Notes under the pieces: model-generated
What the model was told of the DNA's origin: nothing
Database searches by the model: none
What the model saw: the letters and a program-made list of their open reading frames with translations, nothing else
Position numbers and translations under genes: made by a program
In this document: positions 31,194 to 44,358 of the stretch, in pieces
Layout of the letters: the number at the start of each line of letters is the position of its first letter
Position numbering within the stretch: the first letter of the stretch is position 1
Assembly (NCBI RefSeq): GCF_905220415.1
Contig: NC_059558.1
Span: 4,104,501 to 4,168,500, forward strand
Direction of reading: 5' to 3'
Length of the DNA: 64,000 nucleotides
DNA from: Colias croceus
Taxonomy: Eukaryota > Arthropoda > Insecta > Lepidoptera > Pieridae

Positions 31194-34100
31194 TTCAATA
31201 TAAAAATGTGTTTCGCAGTTTTCAGATGTTACACAATAAAAAGCTCTATTTTTAAACGGTTTTTATACAAATGATAAATTGTTTAGATTGTAGCCTAAAA
31301 ATAAACTTTTATATAAAATTTGCTAAAATTCCGAGTACGCCTCGTTTATCCTGGAACGTTTAAAATAAAAGTCTTTCGCAAATATCAAGGGAAATGTATT
31401 TTTAGTCGAATTTTGCGAAGAGAATTTTTAGATACATAATTTTCTTCATTGAATCAAATACACAGTAAAATGGATAAAGCCAAAAAATAAATACTTAAAT
31501 ACACCATCGATAGAGAAAACGAATTCCATATATACTCTTTAAGCAAATTTCTTTAACTAAGTTTAACTAAGTACAATAGTAAAATGCTCTAATCATAATT
31601 CACAGTTTTCATAATATATTATTACCACCCATAAAACTAAGATTGCATAGATAAACACAGTTTAAACTCATTTAAAACAATCGTAAAACAGTCATAATCG
31701 ATGCAAATAGCAGAACAACTTATAGTCCAGGAGACCGCTTCAACAAAACTTATGTCATTAATTTTAGTGACAATGGATAATAAAATAAGATACGACTGTT
31801 TTGCGTCTATAGTTCTATGAAGTAGTTGATATTGTCGGATCGCATCTGATAATGGGGTCTTTTATTGCTTTAGTCGAGGCTTAGTTAGGGACCAATTGCT
31901 GAATAAACATGTCGGTTATAGTGGACAAGAAACGTTCGATTTCAGTAAATTATCATTATCTAAAGGCGAAAGTTTTGTGGGATAGCTATGTTAATGAATA
32001 CGAATGTTGAATATAAACTATTATAATGTCCAAATATTGATTAAATTATGACGAAATTATTTTATTATATCTTGTTTTTTTTACAAAAAAAAAAATAGTT
32101 TGCGAACCACTTCAATCTATCTGTCCGTCCACGTCAATCTGCGTATGCTTATTTTCTCTTCACAATAAAGGCAAATATTTAGGCAAATAACTAGTTTCAT
32201 TAAGCAGAAACAAACCAAGCCTTGCGGTACACCTAAAGTCAACACTTGTTGTTGTTACAAAGCTAAAAACACTGATGAATGAGCGGTTTGATCAACTTTG
32301 ACAACAGGCCACTGGGCTATATGAAGAGAATACGTAATTGGCTTGTCATGACCTCATGTAAAAATGTGTTTATTCCTATATGATATTGGCCACATCCCGG
32401 ACTATTTTGATATTATCAGTAAGAAGATAGACAGATTTATAATAACATATCACATTTAGTAAGAAGATAGATAGATTATAATAACAAGGAGAAGTAGATT
32501 ATTAGAAAGAATGTTTGATGATTTTTAACACTTTTCTAAAGATATTATAAGGTGTTAACTGACAATGTAACGATTTTGTAAGAACTTTTTCTTCAATTTT
32601 AGAAATTACGGCGTGGCGAAGCCGGGACAAATACCTTATTATAATAAATCAAAATCGAAAACATCGAATTTCTCTTAAAATTCGGCAAAATCCCAGACCA
32701 ACATTAATTTTCACTAGTCCGGCTACAAATTGTAATGTCGCCTCGGAAATTTAAATTAATTATTTTCAGAAAAGTTCCTGTTCACTTGTTTTTGCTCAAA
32801 ACATTATCCAATGTGAACTGAAAAGCTTTTGCGAATAAAGGAGTTAAAATAAATTACGTTAACTAGTTTTGCTAGGTTGTTTCGATTAAAGTGATCTGTC
32901 TAAAAATAAACTGGGAAACTCAATTTAGCGGATTTAGGTTCAAATTAATGTAGGGCGAAGATCTTCTGGTGTTAATAGCAAAAAGTCTATTTATAGCACG
33001 ATAAATAATTATTATAGGTACCTACTATATTTTGGATTGCTATAATTAATCTACCTACTTATGTATATCCTGATTACATATATATTATATATTATATTGT
33101 CTTTACTTTTGGTAGTATGTTATTTTTAATGTAAGTTTTTTGTTGCAATAATACAAAACACAAGTAGCAAAGAATGGAAGAATAATTTCATCGTTCAATA
33201 ATATCATAATGCATATACCTAATATGAATATTGCTTACACTATAATATACTTTATCTTGCATATTGTTTTTATGTATTAAATTATTACCTACTTAAGTAT
33301 TAAAATTTGTCTAAAAATAACAATAACGACTGTTCTATGAATACGTATTATGTTTACACAAAGTGATGTATATTTACAAGAACTGACTACGAAATTGAGT
33401 TCACAAAATAATATTATTCCAAAAAAAAATCTTTTAAAAAACCTGTTAGTAATTAAAAACTTCAGGCAATGCTCGTACGCATATATTTTCAGAGTATTTC
33501 ACATACAATTATGCGATACGAAGGTAGATTGTGGAAATATGTAAATTATGTTTTGTCACGGTTTACAAGCCCCACGAAGTTTCAACGGATGCCGTGGTCT
33601 GAATAAATCAAACGCTACGTACTATTAGTGTTGGAATTTATAAAACTACTCATTAAATCGACTATTACCTAACAAACTGTTCTTACTAATATTTTAATTG
33701 TATTTTTAAATATTATAAAGAAATATATTATTTGAAAAAAATGCGAAAGTGTGTATGTGTGTTTGTATTACTTTCACGTCGCGACGGAGCGATTATTGAT
33801 TTTCATTTTTGTGTCTTGGCTTAGTAGTCTAAAAACTTGAAATAGATTTTTTGCATGGTCGACCTTTAAAATCAATGTTGTAGTATAAATATCTAAATCA
33901 GTTTGTAAATTCTGAATGTGTTTGAAAACACAACCTAGTTAACGTTTTTCTTTACATTAGAAGTTATAACACGAAGAAAATGTATTTTCCAACTATTTCA
34001 AACAAAAAGACAATACATGATCGATTAGGTCCGTCCTTTGTTCGCTAAATTGATCATTATATTTTTATTTAGAAACGAGGCGTTTACATTATAATTCTAA

Positions 34101-34306
34101 TGGAAATTACTTATTGTGTTGCCTACAAAGAAGTTTTGTATACAAAGATTAACCTACTTTATTAATACGTTTGTTTACCAGACAATTATTTTGTTTCATT
34201 ATAGTCTTCACAACATTTATGATGAAAAAACTGAATGCTTTCCTAATACAAATTTCACAGACAGATTTAGTAGTTTTTGTAGTAGTATGACTTGTGTTCA
34301 AATAAA
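31194..34306. other. AT-rich stretch with scraps of Helitron and a local duplication
   Basis: A motif AGTAAGAAGATAGA-AGATT-ATAATAACA is duplicated at 32418-32480. GGCGTGGCGAAGCCGGGAC near 32610 and ATGCGAAAGTGTGTATGTGT near 33740 are Helitron-like scraps. No genes are supported. Confidence 0.45.
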
Positions 34307-34496
34307 TCACTACATAGTATAAAACAAAGTCGCTTTCACTGTCTCTATGTCCCTTTGTATGGTTAAATCTTTAAAACTACGCAACGGATTTTGATGCGGT
34401 TTTTTTTAATAGATAGTGATTCAAGAGGAAGGTTTAGTATACCTATAATTTATTAGGTTTTAAACAAAGCGGGCGAAGCCGCGGGCGGTAAGCTAG
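34307..34496 (+). mobile_element. Helitron-like element type B, full-length
   Basis: Starts TCACTACATAGTATAAAACA after A and ends GCGGGCGAAGCCGCGGGCGG, TAAGCTAG before T. It is the mirror-oriented counterpart of 4199-4382 and 45173-45360 and matches them over the whole length. Confidence 0.78.
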
Positions 34497-35277
34497 TATT
34501 GTATAAACATTTTCCATGTACAGTATCACAGACTTAGACCGTATTTGGGCTTAAATCACGACAACAAAAGGTCGAGTTTTCGAGACTTATAATTAATCAC
34601 TATCGACTATAATAATTATAGACAAGCGCAAAGGAAAACATCGTGAGGAAACCATGTACAACAAAGAGTTCGATGACATACCAACTTGCTTTGGCCACAG
34701 GTCTAAACTCTTATAGAAGGCCTGTGTCGCTGTAGTGTAATCAAATACTTACAATTATGTAATTTATAAATTATTTCGAAAACATAAAATTACACCAATT
34801 CGAATACCACAAACAGGCACTCAAAAGCAAAAATTTTGTTATATACCTACCAATTATTTTAACTATCTAGTAAGTATGGTTCATATATCATATTCTAATT
34901 CTCAAATACCTATTTGAACTTACACAAAAAAAGCAACATACATACACACGAGCATAGAACCTCCTCTTTGTTTTTGCAAGTAAAAAGTAAAGACAATTAT
35001 TTACATTACATATCCCACAATTATTTATACTCATATATAGCTTTGTTAACACTCAAATTTTAATGCTTATTTCATGTTATTGATACGACATCGACCGTAA
35101 TTGATTTAAAGTTTAAACGAGTCCACCATTAAAGCTTTTGTATAATTAAATTATATTAAAATTTATCTCGATGCAGTGATAAATATGAATAACCTTTTGT
35201 GCATTTAAATATTTATTGCCCGTCTTTTTCGTTTAAAATAAAGCAGATTTTTATAAAGTCCATACTATCTATGCCTT
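34497..35277. other. AT-rich non-coding stretch
   Basis: Nothing recognised. Confidence 0.5.
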
Positions 35278-35483
35278 AAACCGGCTACTCAACTACTTGC
35301 AGCAGGGGCAATATTGGAATAGCACCTTAAATGGCTCCTTAATTGTGATTTTTATAGGTAAGCAGGGGCAATTTAGTGAACAGCTGAAAATGCTCCAACC
35401 GCCGCGCCAGCCGTGCAACCGAGATTGTTCCAATATTGCCCCTACGCACACCATGGGGCAGTTACGTGTGTAGCCGGCTTTAT
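35278..35483. mobile_element. MITE with CCGGCTAC termini
   Basis: Termini AAACCGGCTAC and its near reverse complement GTAGCCGGCTTT. An inner inverted pair GGGGCAATATTGGAA / TTCCAATATTGCCCC is also visible. The target duplication is uncertain, possibly TA-rich. A 73-codon minus frame across it is incidental. Confidence 0.65.
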
Positions 35484-36115
35484 TTACCAGACTATGGTGA
35501 AGCCATAGTAACATTATGATAACAGAAGATTTATTTTTATAATCTTCCTCTTCAAAATTAACTTACTGACTTCATTATTAAACAAAACTACGGAATTTTG
35601 TTGTAAAATTTGTTAGTTAACATTTCAAATTAATAAGCTTTCGATAAACAAATAAATAAATGTTTATGACAATACTACGCATTTATTCATATAAAACTAA
35701 ATTACTTATTCAAACAAAACTGCTTTCCCCTATTGCATATAAAATGTAGGTCAATGTGTAAATAGTACAAAATTAGTACAATAATTCATACATCATAAAG
35801 TTTATAATTCTACTATTCATACAATAAAATGAAAATTTTTACGATTCAAGAAAAATACCGCGACGTGTATTCTAAGAATAAAACGTTAATAAAGGTATAA
35901 ATAATTCGTGCGTGTAAAAAATAATGAATTTGCTAAATAATTTATGCAAAGAATATTACAAAATATAATCCTGTATAAAATTATAATATAAAAGTTTATT
36001 CTAGTATATTACATAGAGATTTCCGATGTGTTTAAATCTGTCGAGTCGTTTTTGAGGTTGACCATAAAAAGAAAGTAACAAAACTAATGCTTCATATGAC
36101 ATATCTATAATATTA
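35484..36115. other. AT-rich non-coding stretch
   Basis: Nothing recognised. Confidence 0.5.
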
Positions 36116-36303
36116 TCTATACTAATATTATAAAGAGGAAATGTTTGTAATTATGTATGTATGAATGTATAGTTTTCACGCATAAACTACTGGACCGATT
36201 TTGATGAAATTTGGCACAGAAAATCTTTAGACCCTGAGGAAGAACATAGGCTACCTTTTATTGCGAAATATGTACCACGGGCGAAGCCGGGGCGGACCGC
36301 TAA
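36116..36303 (+). mobile_element. Helitron-like element, type E-like 5' end with type D 3' end
   Basis: Starts TCTATACTAATATTATAAAG after A and ends GGGCGAAGCCGGGGCGGACC, GCTAA before T. The 5' module is that of the GAGGAAA copies, while the 3' hairpin module is that of 4752-4921. It is the clean reference for the interrupted element at 6416-7484. Confidence 0.76.
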
Positions 36304-38264
36304 TGAATATATCGATATGGCATTATTCGTAAGTAATTTTATTATTCATCCGAAAACAAACATAACATTTGTATACTTTGAACTGCCTATAAAAAAAAAT
36401 AAAAAAATATATATTTATTAGCAAATTTTACATATTCAGTTCACAATTTTGCTCTGTCTTCTGATTAGGTTATTACCTGTGTCTCAGAAAACAGTGTTTT
36501 CCCTTATGAGTTCATACAAATATTATTAAATACGTAAACAGAATAGTAAAGTTTCAGATAATCTATCTATGTGACGAGTAGGTATCTATCTTCAACTAAC
36601 ATGAAAAGACCTAAAAAAACTAAACACAGCGATTTATTCAATCATTCATGAGGGTCTGCAATTAACGCCTTCCTTAAATTTAATTAACATTCCATAACCT
36701 TATAAAGGCAAATAATTATCATCTAATATATTGGATTTACAGTTTTACTAGAACTAACAAGGAATTCAATAGTTGCCTATAAAAGTCACAAACAATAGTG
36801 CAAATTAATTTTACAATACTAATTTTAACCCTAAGTAGTAAAAGTAGAGTAAAGTAGAGCATGCATAAGAGTAGCTTGGCTAATATTTACCTAGGCATGC
36901 AGTTGTCAAAAATACAAAATTAGATCATTATTTATATTATTTTCTCTCAACATACAATCGATTTAAATTATATTATAAAAAACACTGCATTTATCAATCT
37001 GTTACTTGTTAGAACGACATAGTGCGTCGTCAAACTAGCAGCGTCACGATCAGCCAATTACTAAATAGTTTCAAAAGATTCACCCTCCTTTATAAACCCG
37101 ATGATTCGGCATTCCTATAAATATATCCTTTTATTACCGAATATCGAGCACATGCTAATATATTAATTCCTGCTTATAATGCTTGCGAAAATAACAATTG
37201 AATGAGTATGTGGTTATTTGGAGAATTGTAGTAATGGTATGTAATTAAACTACTGACTTAGAAATTAAGTATAGTAGATACTATGTCTACAAATGGAATA
37301 ATTAATATCACTAGGTCACAAAATATGATAGATTCATAAAATTTATCATTCGTATAAAACGAGCTTTTGTATAAAGTTCTGAGGGTGTTTATAAATTAAT
37401 GTAAATATGTAATTATGTATTAAATTAATATTTTAATCAACGAACAATTACCGAAACAACATTGTCAAACAAACTATGTAATTGATGTTTTTGCAAAAAT
37501 GCAGACTAAAAGTCCTGTTTCCTAACAATGAAAGCTTTCATGGTCTATTCAACTTTAAACTAAACTTTGAATAGACGAATAGAATTGTCAATGAATATTG
37601 TAAAGTTTTTTTTTCATTAACTAGGTAGCTGTTTTCAACCGAATTTGACGTAGGCAAGAACTTAAAAGTAAGCCTATGCAATTTTAAATGTTAGAATACA
37701 AAATCGACCAATCGTTGTTAAGTAAAATTTAATAAAATATTGGAACAGCAGTTTTTGAATATGTAATAGATATTGTTGTTATGTTGTTCCGTAACAAAGC
37801 ATTGTTACACACAAGCGGACAAGACAATTATTGAGTTCAGGATGTCATACATATGTAAATCGAGTGATCGAAGCAGAAGCGATATTAATAAAGTTTAGAA
37901 CATTGTCTGAATAATAGCTTCATATCTTCATATTGACATTTATTTTTTTAATAAAACAAAAAATACTGGCCAGAGCTTCGAAAATTAAAAAAAAAAACAA
38001 CGTATGGCCAGAGCAAGGGCCAGAGTTAAGCTAGAGCGTTCGAATTTTGAAATTGTATTCGAAACATTTTAGATTGTTAATTACTGCATTGAAACAGACT
38101 AAATAAGGTTTTGCTCTGTTAATAATATCAATAATTACTTATTTATGAAATTTTATTCCATATTGAGAGTACAAGCGTCAATGTTTCTACAATAGATTTC
38201 ATTTTATGAGTACCAGTGTTTAAATGCAAAAGTAGCAAACCAAGCTAAATAAAAAATTGGTTGT
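36304..38264. other. AT-rich non-coding stretch
   Basis: No gene signal. GGCCAGAG recurs three times around 37970-38025 without a clear unit. Confidence 0.45.
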
Positions 38265-38455
38265 CTGTAAAGTCGGTTTACTGACGATAGTTGAACGTGA
38301 CAACGTCCGATTGTGCTTCTTTGTCGCTCGTTCCGCGCTCTCGCTCGCACTTCAAGCCTTACATGGAACGCCTCAGAGCGAGGTAACGCCGCATGAGTCA
38401 TGTTTTTCGTGCGTGCAGGCGGCTCTATCGAATTATAAGACGTTGTCACGTCAAC
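38265..38455. mobile_element. GC-rich MITE-like repeat
   Basis: GTTGAACGTGACAACGTC (38290-38307) pairs with GACGTTGTCACGTCAAC (38439-38455), one base shorter. The interior is GC-rich (TCGCTCGTTCCGCGCTCTCG) against AT-rich flanks. Overlapping open frames on both strands (38204-38500, 38257-38463) look like by-products of base composition. The outer boundary is not certain. Confidence 0.55.
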
Positions 38456-39182
38456 ATGTTTAAAATGTTTCATATCCTCATAAAACATTTGTTTTATCAT
38501 GAAAGTATTTAATATAGAGCTTTTAGAATGCTCTATGGTCTTATATTATCTGTGTGTCAAAATTCTATGATATTATCACAATAAGTAATGGAATATTAAA
38601 TGTATTTCCTTGAAATTTGTTTCTTTATTTTCTGTGCATTCCTTTTTCCTAACATTAATCTGGATTATAAGTCTTTATCAATTTATTTAACGAATTACTG
38701 TGGCTCTATTTCATAAAACCTCTTAAATATGACTTTATGTTTCGTTATTTTAAAGAACTGTGTTTAGCGCAGTCTTAAAGCAAATTCAAGAAAATATAAT
38801 TATTGAAATATGTCTGTTTATTGATTGTCTGTTCGTCTGGTTATTGATCCGTGTTTTATTAATATTTTTTTAAGCAAGTAAATCCATATGTAGTATAAAA
38901 TTTATTAATTTCAACTCATTAATAAACACATTATAATAAACATATTGAGACTTAAAGTTTCTATTTGAAATACGCAATCGCCTTGCTCGTGTAATAAAAT
39001 ATTCTCCTGACATTTAAAGGTCAGTATTTTTTCATTTCCTACCTTTCGAGCTCTTTTGATCATAATATTTTATACATAATAATATATTTTAGCTATTGTA
39101 GAGTAAGAATAATGTATTTCTTAGTGAAAAATCGAAGTAATAAATTGGATACCTAGAGACGCAAAAAATATGCTCAAATATT
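38456..39182. other. AT-rich non-coding stretch
   Basis: Nothing recognised. Confidence 0.5.
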
Positions 39183-39397
39183 CTGTATTAATATTATAAA
39201 GAGGAAAGGTTTGTAATTATGTATGTATGGTTTTCACGCATAAACTACTGGGCCGATTTCAAAAATTCTTTCACCATTAGAAAGCTGCATCTTCACTGAG
39301 CAACATAGGCTAGGTTTTATCCAGGAAATCCCAAGGGAACGGGAACTATGCGGGTTTTTCTTTGAAAACGCGGGCGAAGCCGTAGGCGGAAAGCTAG
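39183..39397 (+). mobile_element. Helitron-like element, mixed modules
   Basis: The 5' part is TATTAATATTATAAAGAGG and TTTTCACGCATAAACTACTG, with a middle unlike other copies (ATTAGAAAGCTGCATCTTCA). The 3' part is GAAAACGCGGGCGAAGCCG and AAGCTAG before T. Confidence 0.68.
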
Positions 39398-40512
39398 TTA
39401 GCTATATTTTAATTTCAAATTACAAAAAAACAGTTGAAAAGGTTATATTTTCTTTGGCATAAATCATGAATTTCTTAAAATATTTTATAAAAATATTTCA
39501 CCTCTTCAATAATTCTTCATTTATTATTCAATTAATATCACCTTTCGTAAAGGTAAATGTGAATCTATAACAAAAACAATAATTACAGTCGATTCTAATG
39601 AGCTTTAAAATTATTATAAACCTAAAATCAATTAGTTCAAAAGGAAATCCCGAAAATCCGAGGCACTTACAAATCCGATCTAATCAAGATATTCCAGTGT
39701 AACATTATAACTGTTTTATACAATCAAAAACCTACCTCAATTGAATGTTAATTTTACGAATACCAGTCTGAATACCAAATCACTGAAAGCACAATTTTTC
39801 TCACTATTACGATATACAACGCGAGCATACAATTAAACCCAATTTTCAGCAGCACGTGCGTTCTGCTCGACGGTCAAACGGGTACTGAAGTTTTCAGGGC
39901 TTCAGGCTACAACGAGGGAAATGATGGAACACCGGTCCTCCAAATTTTCTTATAGAGCGCATGTGTAAATTTAAAATGCGGAAATATGAGCTTTATCTTG
40001 CTGAAAATTAAGTTCATTTTTGCGTGAAAGCTCTTTTCATTAATCCATTGTTAGCATATAAATGTTAATGCTACCACACTTCGACAAATCCAACCCACCT
40101 ATGGGAATAATTAATGAGTGTTTTAATTAACTATTTATGGCGAAAAAGAGAAAGTCATGAAAGGAAAGGACTATTTAATATCTCGAAATAATTCGGTTAG
40201 TGTGTCAACGTAAGAAGAAAACAAGCAGGTGCATTCGTTATATTTGTTTTTAATATTTAATTAAGAACAGACAGAAAAATAATATTTTATAACAAATGTG
40301 TTTTAAATATCAGTCATTAATCATAATCTCAAGCTATATTATGAAAATATTATAATGAATTTCGTAAAATCGTAGCAGCTTGAATATCGACATTCAATAT
40401 TGCGCAAAATTACACTATTTCTTTTAGTATTTACGATTTCAAATACATAATCAGTTATTATTTTTCATGAAGACAAAACAACTCGATTCTTTAAAGTGCT
40501 ATGGGCAATTAA
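39398..40512. other. AT-rich non-coding stretch
   Basis: A small GC-richer patch at 39850-39930 has no supportable exon structure. Confidence 0.4.
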
Positions 40513-40690
40513 CTAGCTTTCCCACCGTAACTTCGTCCGCTCTGTCTAAAAATTCATAAAATGTAAATAAAAACCTTCGTACTACTCTATCTACCTGAAA
40601 AAAAAAGTCATCAAAATGCGTTGCGTAGTTTTAAAGATTTTAGCCCATATATGCCACAGACAGTAGTGAGCGACTATGTTTGAAACTACA
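40513..40690 (-). mobile_element. Helitron-like element type B, diverged
   Basis: CTAG plus a worn hairpin (CCCACCGTAACTTCGTCCGC). The interior GCGTTGCGTAGTTTTAAAGA identifies type B. The far end is degraded around GCGACTATGTTTGAAAC. Confidence 0.6.
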
Positions 40691-41008
40691 ATGATGATAC
40701 TATTAAAACTTGATAATTTTGTTACAGTTAAAAATAGTTGCATTCTCCACTTAATAAAATGTCTTTTACTGCCTTTCGAACATAATTTACAAAGGAATTT
40801 AAACAATGAGGGAAGTTCCTCGTCGCTTTCTCATTAAACTTTTAATCTGCCATAGAGTTAGCTTACACGGTGTAAGCGATCGAAACTGATTCAAGGGAAG
40901 GGTTTATCGATATATAGAAGAAAGATTGAATATCATAGATTGTCCTGTAATTTACTAGTGTAGTACGTATTTTATGTAGGCGTTAGATTGTATTTGTTAC
41001 GCAATCAC

Positions 41009-41069
41009 GTAGAACAGCGTAGAACAGCGTAGAACAGTGTAGAACAGCGTAGAACAGCGTAGAACAGCG
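41009..41069. repeat. 10-bp minisatellite
   Basis: The unit AGAACAGCGT is repeated about six times with one variant (AGAACAGTGT). An open minus frame (40983-41171) across it is incidental. Confidence 0.9.
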
Positions 41070-41430
41070 AACAGCCATCAAAAGGATGTTGATAAAATGT
41101 TGCTTAATTTTGGTATAACAATAGGTACCTAACCTTTTAACAAAGCCTGGATAAACACAAGTAGAAAACAAAATGCAGGTAATTCATTCTATTGAATGGT
41201 TTAATATCTATAATGTCGTTTGTAAGTAATGAAACAATTAATGAAGTTTTCGTTCTAAATTATTCCAATAAATGTTTTCGTCTGCGGAGGAGTTTCAATA
41301 TTAGAGCAAAGTTTTTCCTTGTCTATTTTTAATAGAGGTTACTTGACACAAAAATTTATGGTAACTAAACTAATGGCATACGTTATTTATTAGAGACTCA
41401 TCATATAACATACCATTCATATACCATTAG

Positions 41431-41497
41431 TTTTCGTACCATAGAAGTTTTCGTACCATAGAAGTTTTCGTACCATAGAAGTTTTCGTACCATAGTA
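41431..41497. repeat. 17-bp minisatellite
   Basis: The unit TTTTCGTACCATAGAAG is repeated four times, the last ending AGTAG. Confidence 0.9.
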
Positions 41498-41943
41498 GTA
41501 CATTTGAAATTAACCTAACATTTAAATTAATTCGAACAACATAAGAGCATAATATTATGTTTATAATTAAACTTGTTCTTGACTTGAAGCACCTTGAGTG
41601 AAAATCAATTCAGCTTATAGCACGATTGATGTAACAGCCAATATCAAACTTGAAAGTGCAAACATCAAGTTAATTAATATTTTATGCATATGGTTTATTC
41701 GTATAGGAGTGGAGTTATCTAGGAGTTATCTATGGAGTTTCTTGCCGATTCTTCTCCATAGATACTGCTTTCCGAATCGGTGGTAAATGTTAAAAATACT
41801 TATGTAATGACGATTCGAAAGTGCTACTAAATAGTAGTCTAATTGAATAAATGAATGTTTGAGTTTGAGTTTGAATGTTTGAGTTTGAGGACGTTTCCTA
41901 GGTCGGTACCTTCAGTCACAGCTTCAGTCTTCGTCTCTGTCAT

Positions 41944-42167
41944 AAATAAAAAATGTGTGCGTGTACTAGTGTACACACGTAAGAAGTGAAACTTCTTTAT
42001 GACCTTATTTTTCAAAAAATCATTTACTATCTGCAACTTTACAGAAATCCGTGGAATCACGCGTGGTAGGCATAAGAAAAAGATGGCGTATAACGGTAAA
42101 ATGTCACGCGTAACGAAAAAATGTTACACTAATTTTTTTACCAACCCCGATAAAGAAGTTTCACTTC
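41944..42167. repeat. Palindrome-rich interspersed repeat, copy 3 of 3
   Basis: The most complete copy. GAAGTGAAACTTCTTTAT at 41980 onward pairs exactly with ATAAAGAAGTTTCACTTC at the right end. The middle differs from copy 1 by a few bases (GGCGTATAACGG). Confidence 0.78.
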
Positions 42168-42550
42168 AATAACAACTTAATAATATTTGATAGTGTTTGA
42201 TATTATTTAGAAATTAAAGATGCAAAGTGTGCGAAACTTATATATTATATTTACAAATCAGTCGCGTTAAAAATCTGAAGTCTTTCATTTCTAAATGAAC
42301 AATACTCGCGTAAAATCGAATAGGAGGAAATAACAACTATTAAACAAATTATACATATTTACATTCATAAAGTATTGAGCTGTGATTTAAGTTTAAAAGT
42401 CAAGAAGGTTTATAGACTTGTATTGAATGTTTCTTCCAAAAATAATTTTGAGTAATAATAATATTATCAAACTCTACGAAGGTTCAAACGGCAGTATCTG
42501 GCTATAGGGAGAAATTTGCAAAACGTATTTTTTAATTGAATTATTAATAA
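42168..42550. other. AT-rich non-coding stretch
   Basis: Nothing recognised. Confidence 0.5.
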
Positions 42551-43021
42551 CTAGCTTCCGCCCGCGACTCCGTCCGCGCGGATGTCGGTCTTCACGTGGA
42601 TGGTTTTATTTCTTCATTTTGAGTAACTCTGACAATGATATCTTATAAATATATATTGGACCCAAATACGGCTAGGCCTATAATAATACGCAACGTGTGT
42701 TCGCGGTTCTACAGAACAACGTCTATGGATAAAACTGAAAAATTAAGATTAATTTTTTTCTACGTATTTTTCCAGGATAAAAAGTATCCTATTTTACGCC
42801 CAGGATAATAAGGTATAATTATACCAAGTTTCATCGAAATCGAACCGTTAGTTTTCACGTGATGCCTGAACATACAGACAGACAGACAGACAGACAGACA
42901 AAAATTTTTTTAAACACATATTTGGGTTTGGTATCGATCCTGTAACACCCCCTGGTATTTATTTTTTCAATATGTTCAATGTACAGAATTGACCCTTCTA
43001 CAGATTTATTATATGTATAGA
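42551..43021 (-). mobile_element. Helitron-like element type C, long form
   Basis: CTAGCTTCCGCCCGCGACTC at the left (3') end. The right end TATATGTATAGA is followed by T. At about 470 bp it is the longest uninterrupted copy here. It contains (ACAG)n near 42870-42900 and shares GATAAAAAGTATC and TTTTCACGTGATGCCTGAAC with 45987-46267. Confidence 0.68.
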
Positions 43022-43451
43022 TAATTATGATAGAGACTGAATAAGGACTTACCTATGCATATTTTTATTTTCTAGTATGTTAGTTAATATTTATCTCTAT
43101 TTCAGAGATAGGTATCATTCGCACAGTGTGTAAGATATTAACCACTTGGAAACCTAATTAAATTTCCACCATAGCCAGTTCAAGTGAAAATCACACAAAC
43201 GTCATCTTTGTAGGATTCTGTTTATTTGGCAATAGTAATGAAAACACGAAATGTAAAAGGGGAACCTAATAATATTGTTTACGTCGATGAGGGAGCGATG
43301 AGTCATTCAAGAAAACATATTGGGTAGGAAAAAGGAATACATCTAGTAGTTGTATCTTCTTTGTAATACAAATATGCATCTTCTTTTCTCAAGAAAATAC
43401 GAATAAGTTAATTGAGAATGCGTGTGAATGTGTAATAGACTGCAGATTAAA

Positions 43452-43582
43452 TCCATACTAATATGTATTATAAAGAGGAAAGGTTTGTAGGTTTTCACGC
43501 ATAAACTATTGAACCGATTATAATGAAATTTAGCACACATGTAGATAACTTGGATTAACACATAGAATAGGTTTTATCCCTA
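43452..43582 (+). mobile_element. Helitron-like element, 3'-truncated, followed by a second 5' scrap
   Basis: Starts TCCATACTAATATG after A and runs to TAGGTTTTATCCC with no GC hairpin or CTAG. It is directly followed by another 5'-like piece, TTATTATAAAGAGGAAAGG, at 43585-43610. Confidence 0.6.
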
Positions 43583-43610
43583 TATTTTATTATAAAGAGG
43601 AAAGGTTTGC

Positions 43611-44131
43611 AAATTAATTTTATATTTCTACGTGTTCTACGATCAACTAAAATAAAAACAAACTAAAATGCTAGCGAGAAAAGATTTACAAAAACCTCTG
43701 TTTTTCAACATAGTTATGATTTTGACCATCCTATGACACGATGGTAACCGCAGTACATATCCATTTTAATTAAAAATGTGGTTCAAACATCGCGTACATT
43801 TTGTAATATCTGATAGGATTAACATTTAAAAGTTGTTAATTGGATCTGACACAATATAAGCGACTGAACACGACTCCATAATTCATGAATTGTTTACTCA
43901 TTAGGCTCGGAATGTTCTAGACTCGAATCTAAAATAGAGTCAGTTAATTTATTTAAATTGGTTAGGTCTTTAGTTTCAATGCGGCTAGCAAATAATTAGT
44001 AACTTGAAATCTTTGATGATATGGTTAGCCTGTAATTATAAGGATGCTGGATAATTAATATCTCTATTTTGTTTTATTAGTCCTATGCGTTAAGCGTCAG
44101 TTTGGTAGGTTATAAACACCCGCCTGATATT
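43611..44131. other. AT-rich non-coding stretch
   Basis: Nothing recognised. Confidence 0.5.
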
Positions 44132-44158
44132 TTTTTTCTATTCTTTATAAATTTATAT
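44132..44158 (+). repeat. Scrap of the tRNA-like array unit (terminator side)
   Basis: TTTTTTCTATTCTTTATAAA then TTTATAT matches the sequence just downstream of the tRNA-like gene in the 14-17.5 kb array. The tRNA-like part itself is absent. Confidence 0.65.
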
Positions 44159-44268
44159 AGGTTATAAACCGAATTTCAGCCGAATTTGGGAAAACCATGT
44201 GTAAACTTCACACCGTCACACGTGAAGTCATTCCAAGTTTTATTATTTTTAAGATTTACAATCTAAGG

Positions 44269-44304
44269 TCTTTTTTATGTGGGGATTTCCCCACATAAAA
44301 AAGA
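44269..44304. repeat. Palindrome with 17-bp arms
   Basis: TCTTTTTTATGTGGGGA and its exact reverse complement, separated by TT. It abuts a repeat shared with 51981-52023. Confidence 0.9.
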
Positions 44305-44358
44305 GATACCCACAGAACCCGGGGAATGAGCCGTGGGTGATGTTGGTCCTACCAACAT
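44305..44358 (+). repeat. Interspersed repeat fragment, copy 1
   Basis: GATACCCACAGAACCCGGGG then GAGCCGTGGGTGATGTTGG. It aligns with the reverse complement of 51981-52023. Family unknown. Confidence 0.55.

Noticed and set aside
38204..38500. Overlapping open frames on both strands with charged peptides
   Set aside because: Both lie in a GC-rich MITE-like repeat; openness on both strands reflects low stop density.
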